This document shows, in pieces, positions 6,975 to 8,647 of a DNA stretch of 8,647 nt. How positions within the stretch are numbered: the stretch's first letter is position 1; every line of letters begins with the position of its first letter. A program made the position numbers and the translations under genes. The notes beneath the pieces were generated by a model. That model was not told the DNA's origin. It did not search any database and saw only the letters and a program-made list of their open reading frames with translations. Source of the stretch: Chloroflexota bacterium (GTDB lineage: Bacteria > Chloroflexota > Dehalococcoidia > SM23-28-2 > RBG-16-64-32). Where the stretch lies: contig VBJS01000003.1 of the NCBI GenBank assembly GCA_005880055.1, positions 1 through 8,647 on the forward strand. The letters are read 5' to 3'.

Positions 6975-7054
6975 GGCTTGGGCGGCTCGGGCCGGACACA
7001 CCCCGACAGGGTGGCGCCGGGCTCGACGCCCGGGAGGCTAAAAGCCTTGACCAT
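6971..7054 (-). CDS. 27-residue peptide, candidate RiPP precursor
   Basis: ATG at 7054 preceded by GGAGGTGGAG at ideal spacing, the strongest start signal of the region apart from that of the acyltransferase; the stop is TAG at 6971. The product begins MVKAFSLPGVEPGATLSG and ends CVRPEPPKP. It has one Cys (19), Ser 6 and 17, Thr 15, and a Pro-rich charged tail with no Tyr or Trp. It has no signal peptide. The first 13 residues or so could be a leader read by the RRE-like domain of the enzyme, with the Cys/Ser/Thr segment as core; the split is a guess. It is the first gene of the string peptide, radical SAM, acyltransferase, exporter. It resembles no precursor I know (not PqqA, MftA, SCIFF or a typical sactipeptide). 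An in-frame ATG at 7084 would add 10 residues but lacks an SD and would turn the SD into coding sequence. A regulatory leader peptide is the main alternative. Confidence 0.6.
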   Translation of the reverse strand: MVKAFSLPGVEPGATLSGCVRPEPPKP

Positions 7055-7074
7055 AACTCCACCTCCGTTATAAA
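7047..7074 (+). promoter_or_regulatory. Sigma70-like promoter of the ArsR-type regulator
   Basis: TTGACC (7047-7052), a 16-nt spacer and TATAAA (7069-7074) form a good promoter reading rightward. Transcription would start near 7081 and give a leader of roughly 87 nt before the regulator ATG at 7168. The -35 lies inside the first codons of the divergent peptide gene. I could not assign a convincing promoter to the peptide operon on the minus strand. Confidence 0.5.
7056..7066 (-). promoter_or_regulatory. Very strong Shine-Dalgarno site of the 27-residue peptide
   Basis: Minus-strand CGGAGGTGGAG ends just before the ATG at 7054. A site of this quality in front of such a short frame is the main sequence evidence that the peptide is made, and made abundantly. 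Confidence 0.65.
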
Positions 7075-7078
7075 TAAC
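7067..7078. promoter_or_regulatory. Inverted repeat, candidate operator
   Basis: GTTAT and ATAAC arms flank an AA centre. The site overlaps the regulator's -10 box and lies 12 nt upstream of the peptide start codon, where a bound winged-helix dimer could block both directions. It is short and AT-rich, so chance occurrence is possible. Confidence 0.35.
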
Positions 7079-7138
7079 ATCCATGAGCGGCCATTGTTAC
7101 TGAGTCCCTCAAATTGCAGGGCTTCTCCCGGGAACGAG

Positions 7139-7155
7139 GCCCGGTTTGGCCGGGC
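7139..7155 (+). other. GC hairpin abutting the regulator's ribosome binding site
   Basis: GCCCGG (7139-7144) and CCGGGC (7150-7155) can pair around a TTTGG loop, and the SD AAGGAG begins at the next base (7156). In the mRNA this stem could tune access to the start of the regulator gene; that role is inferred. Confidence 0.35.
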
Positions 7156-7167
7156 AAGGAGATTCTG

Positions 7168-7782
7168 ATGTCTAAGCAGAGCGCTGTGTCCGCATGCCGC
7201 ACCCTCAAACGCGTGCTACAAGACTACACGCGGGCGCTTGTCTTTAACGAGCTGCTTATGGGCGGCGAAATAACGGCAAGCATCATAGCTAAACGCCTGG
7301 AAACCAGTTTCACCAAAGTTTCCTACCACATACGGATACTGCAAGGGGCGGACATTATTGAACCGGTGCGCGTGGTGGTTGCTGGTTACCGCAAGGAAAA
7401 GTTCTACCGCATTAAACCAGGGATCTTGTCAGCATTATTCGGCACAGCCGATGCCCTGGGCGCGGCCTACGGTGAGCTTAACGCGGCAGAGCGTCAGATC
7501 ATCCACTGCACGTATCTGGCTGTCGTGTCGAATGTGCTTCGAAGGGCGGCCGACCGCTATGAGCGCATGGACCCCGAACGGTTTGACGAGCTGTTCAGGG
7601 AGCACGAGCTGATGATGCTCGCGTTTGGGTCCGTGCCCAGGGAGATGTTCAAGCAGGTGCTGCGGGTTGCCCGCGCTGCTCTCCCCGAGACTTGGAATGA
7701 CCTTGACGCCGAGACACCCTGGAAGCATCCCGATTACGTTGTCTTCGCGTCCCTTCCCGATCTCCTGACAACGCTCGGCTAG
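7168..7782 (+). CDS. ArsR-type winged-helix transcriptional regulator
   Basis: 204 residues from the ATG at 7168, chosen because AAGGAG lies 6 nt upstream; an upstream TTG at 7114 would add 18 residues without a good SD. Residues about 10-85 form a winged helix-turn-helix: TRALVFNELLMGGEITASII, then the recognition helix region FTKVSYHIRILQGADI (48-63), then a wing around VVVAGYRKEKFYRI. This matches the ArsR/HTH_20 pattern of dimeric DNA-binding sensors. The remaining 115 residues are helical, with LNAAERQIIHCTYLAV and the acidic ERMDPERFDELFREHE, and no domain I recognise; they may dimerise or bind a ligand. It is transcribed away from the peptide cluster across a shared control region with an inverted repeat at 7067-7078, so it probably controls the cluster and itself (inference). 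It has few Cys (10 and 112), so classic metal sensing is not evident. Confidence 0.78.
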   Translation: MSKQSAVSACRTLKRVLQDYTRALVFNELLMGGEITASIIAKRLETSFTKVSYHIRILQGADIIEPVRVVVAGYRKEKFYRIKPGILSALFGTADALGAAYGELNAAERQIIHCTYLAVVSNVLRRAADRYERMDPERFDELFREHELMMLAFGSVPREMFKQVLRVARAALPETWNDLDAETPWKHPDYVVFASLPDLLTTLG

Positions 7783-7798
7783 ATCCCAGGCCGTGCGC

Positions 7799-7827
7799 TT
7801 GACCCGGCGATTGCCGCGCTGTATTGT
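7799..7827 (+). promoter_or_regulatory. Sigma70-like promoter of the 105-residue gene
   Basis: TTGACC (7799-7804), a 17-nt spacer and TATTGT (7822-7827). Transcription would begin near 7834, so the following small gene is probably expressed independently of the regulator. Confidence 0.45.
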
Positions 7828-7871
7828 CGTAGCAAAGTCCCATCATGGCGATATCTATCTGTGGGGGACGC

Positions 7872-8189
7872 ATGGCGGACGCACAAGATCAAGACTCTTC
7901 GTTCAGCGAACCCGCGCCGCCGAGCATTAGTGCGGATCTCACGACGGAGATTCGGACGGCGACTCAGCTGGACGTGCGCGAAACCGAGCTTTCGATAACC
8001 GGCGGTTTCGGGAGGCTGACTATACCCTACGACACAATCCGGAGGGTGTCGGCTGACGAAAACGAAACCATCAACGTCGAAACCACTCATCTCACGCTTA
8101 AGTTGTCGATTGGGCGCTATGCCGACCGCGCCGTCTTCGCCTTTCTTCTCGACAAGCGTCTATTCGAGGCGAAGCGGCGGCCCGGTTGA
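7872..8189 (+). CDS. Hypothetical small protein, 105 residues
   Basis: Start chosen at the ATG at 7872 because GGGGGA lies 3 nt upstream; an in-frame ATG at 7845 would add 9 residues without an SD. The first 25 residues are acidic and disordered-looking (MADAQDQDSSFSEPAPP). The rest is a compact alternation of strands (DVRETELSITGGFGRLTIPY, RRVSADENETINVETTHLTL) ending in a helix (ADRAVFAFLLDKRLFEAKRR). The layout recalls a bacterial PH-like domain: strands, then a capping helix. That is a fold guess only. There is no signal peptide or membrane segment, so it is likely cytoplasmic. It sits downstream of the regulator with its own promoter. Function is not recognised. Confidence 0.6.
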   Translation: MADAQDQDSSFSEPAPPSISADLTTEIRTATQLDVRETELSITGGFGRLTIPYDTIRRVSADENETINVETTHLTLKLSIGRYADRAVFAFLLDKRLFEAKRRPG

Positions 8190-8201
8190 GCCCCGTCGTG
8201 C

Positions 8202-8224
8202 AGCCTACCAGCCGCCGGTGGGCT
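8202..8224 (+). terminator. Possible terminator hairpin after the 105-residue gene
   Basis: AGCCTACC (8202-8209) pairs with GGTGGGCT (8217-8224), including one U-G pair, around a 7-nt loop, 13 nt past the stop codon. The T-rich stretch after it (TCAATTTCTT, 8231-8240) is weak and offset by 6 nt, so termination is uncertain. Confidence 0.3.
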
Positions 8225-8273
8225 CCCCGGTCAATTTCTTCGGCGAACGGCCAGGCTACTTTTATCCGAGCCA

Positions 8274-8579
8274 TTGGTTGTGACGGCTAGCGAAGACGTC
8301 CAACTCTATTTGAGCGCGAAATCCGAATACGACGACGCCTGTGCACGAGTTGCCGAAATCGGTCAGTATTTGTTTCGTCTTGGGAATGCCCTGATGAGAA
8401 AGCCGAGCTCTCCCATCGGCACACCAGCTTTCCGGTCAGGGGAATGGCCCACCGCTGATCAGATGATTCAGATGCTGCAGCGCGTGGACAAGGCGGCGGT
8501 GGCCGCCCTGGAGAAGTTCGATGCGCTCAGTCGCGAGTTGCAAGAGACGGTGAACCCGCCCGGGATACCAAGGCGCTAA
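8274..8579 (+). CDS. Hypothetical small helical protein, up to 101 residues
   Basis: The frame opens with TTG at 8274 and GTG at 8280 (99 residues); neither has a clear SD, so the start is uncertain. The product is mostly helical with two likely helices, DVQLYLSAKSEYDDACARVAE (about 8-28, interrupted before the next helical stretch) and AAVAALEKFDALSREL (about 74-89), separated by a loop PSSPIGTPAFRSGEWPTADQ. It may form a helical hairpin or short coiled coil. No signal peptide or membrane segment. The layout is reminiscent of small phage or chaperone-like proteins but I do not recognise the family. It lies 84 nt after the 105-residue gene. Confidence 0.5.
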   Translation: MVVTASEDVQLYLSAKSEYDDACARVAEIGQYLFRLGNALMRKPSSPIGTPAFRSGEWPTADQMIQMLQRVDKAAVAALEKFDALSRELQETVNPPGIPRR

Positions 8580-8592
8580 TAACGTCGTTCGG

Positions 8593-8647
8593 TACAATCG
8601 TCGACGAGCCCCTTGTCGGCAGGCTACCGCCAAAAGAGAAGGAGGGA
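8593..8647 (+). promoter_or_regulatory. Right-edge leader of a gene beyond the window
   Basis: AAGGAGGG at 8639-8646 is a strong SD whose start codon must lie just past the window. TACAAT at 8593-8598 could be its -10 box, although no matching -35 is visible. Confidence 0.45.

Noticed and set aside
7017..7033. CCGGGC/GCCCGG inverted repeat inside the peptide gene
   Set aside because: Short GC arms are frequent in GC-rich coding sequence; nothing ties this one to a function.
6871..7080. 69-residue minus-strand frame overlapping the peptide and the start of the radical SAM gene
   Set aside because: It has no SD, is Arg/Ser/Pro-rich as expected of a shadow frame, and runs into the radical SAM coding sequence in another frame, whereas the overlapping 27-residue frame has a very strong SD.
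6971..7084. 37-residue version of the peptide from the ATG at 7084
   Set aside because: No SD precedes that ATG, and it would make the strong GGAGGTGGAG site part of the coding sequence; kept only as an alternative.
7779..8090. 103-residue minus-strand frame
   Set aside because: It is opposite the 105-residue gene, which has an SD and a promoter; the minus frame has neither.
1..8647. CRISPR array, tRNA, rRNA, insertion sequence or att site
   Set aside because: I saw no regularly spaced direct repeats, cloverleaf, rRNA-like sequence, transposase frame or terminal inverted repeats.

Overview
The window is GC-rich bacterial DNA packed with genes and holding no rRNA, tRNA, CRISPR array or recognisable mobile element. 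Long Thr/Pro linkers in secreted proteins, a cohesin-like secreted domain next to a small 'DDDDNDADN'-type secreted protein, a Pro/Thr-rich lipoprotein phosphatase and strong Shine-Dalgarno (SD) sites together suggest an uncultured Chloroflexota-like lineage (Dehalococcoidia style). That assignment is inference from protein style, not from a marker gene.

Left part (about 1-3205, all minus strand): a sigma70-like promoter at 2096-2123 drives a small secreted protein (1510-2066, apparently carrying a one-base frameshift in its signal peptide) and then a large secreted protein (1467 down to the left edge, incomplete). The large protein has a cohesin-like domain followed by Cys-containing repeats separated by Thr/Pro linkers. 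Upstream of that promoter lies a lipoprotein of the calcineurin-like metallophosphoesterase family (2165-3205).

Centre (3312-7054, minus strand): a compact cluster that looks like a peptide-modification locus. The order of transcription is: a 27-residue peptide with one Cys and a very strong SD (6971-7054); two tandem RNA hairpins (6959-6974 and 6921-6950); a radical SAM/SPASM protein with an RRE/PqqD-like N-terminus (5478-6902); an LpxL/HtrB-like acyltransferase overlapping it by 4 nt (4540-5481); and an MFS exporter starting 1 nt after the acyltransferase stop (3312-4538). The simplest reading is make a peptide, modify it with the radical SAM enzyme, acylate it, export it. This would be a candidate lipidated RiPP (ribosomally made, post-translationally modified peptide) of a type I do not recognise. 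The peptide, its modification and its acylation are inferred from gene order and protein family only.

Right part (7168-8647, plus strand): a divergently transcribed ArsR-type winged-helix protein (7168-7782) is the probable regulator of the cluster. Its promoter and an inverted repeat (7067-7078) sit between it and the peptide gene. Two small genes of unknown function follow (7872-8189 with its own promoter, and 8274-8579). A strong SD at the right edge announces a further gene outside the window.
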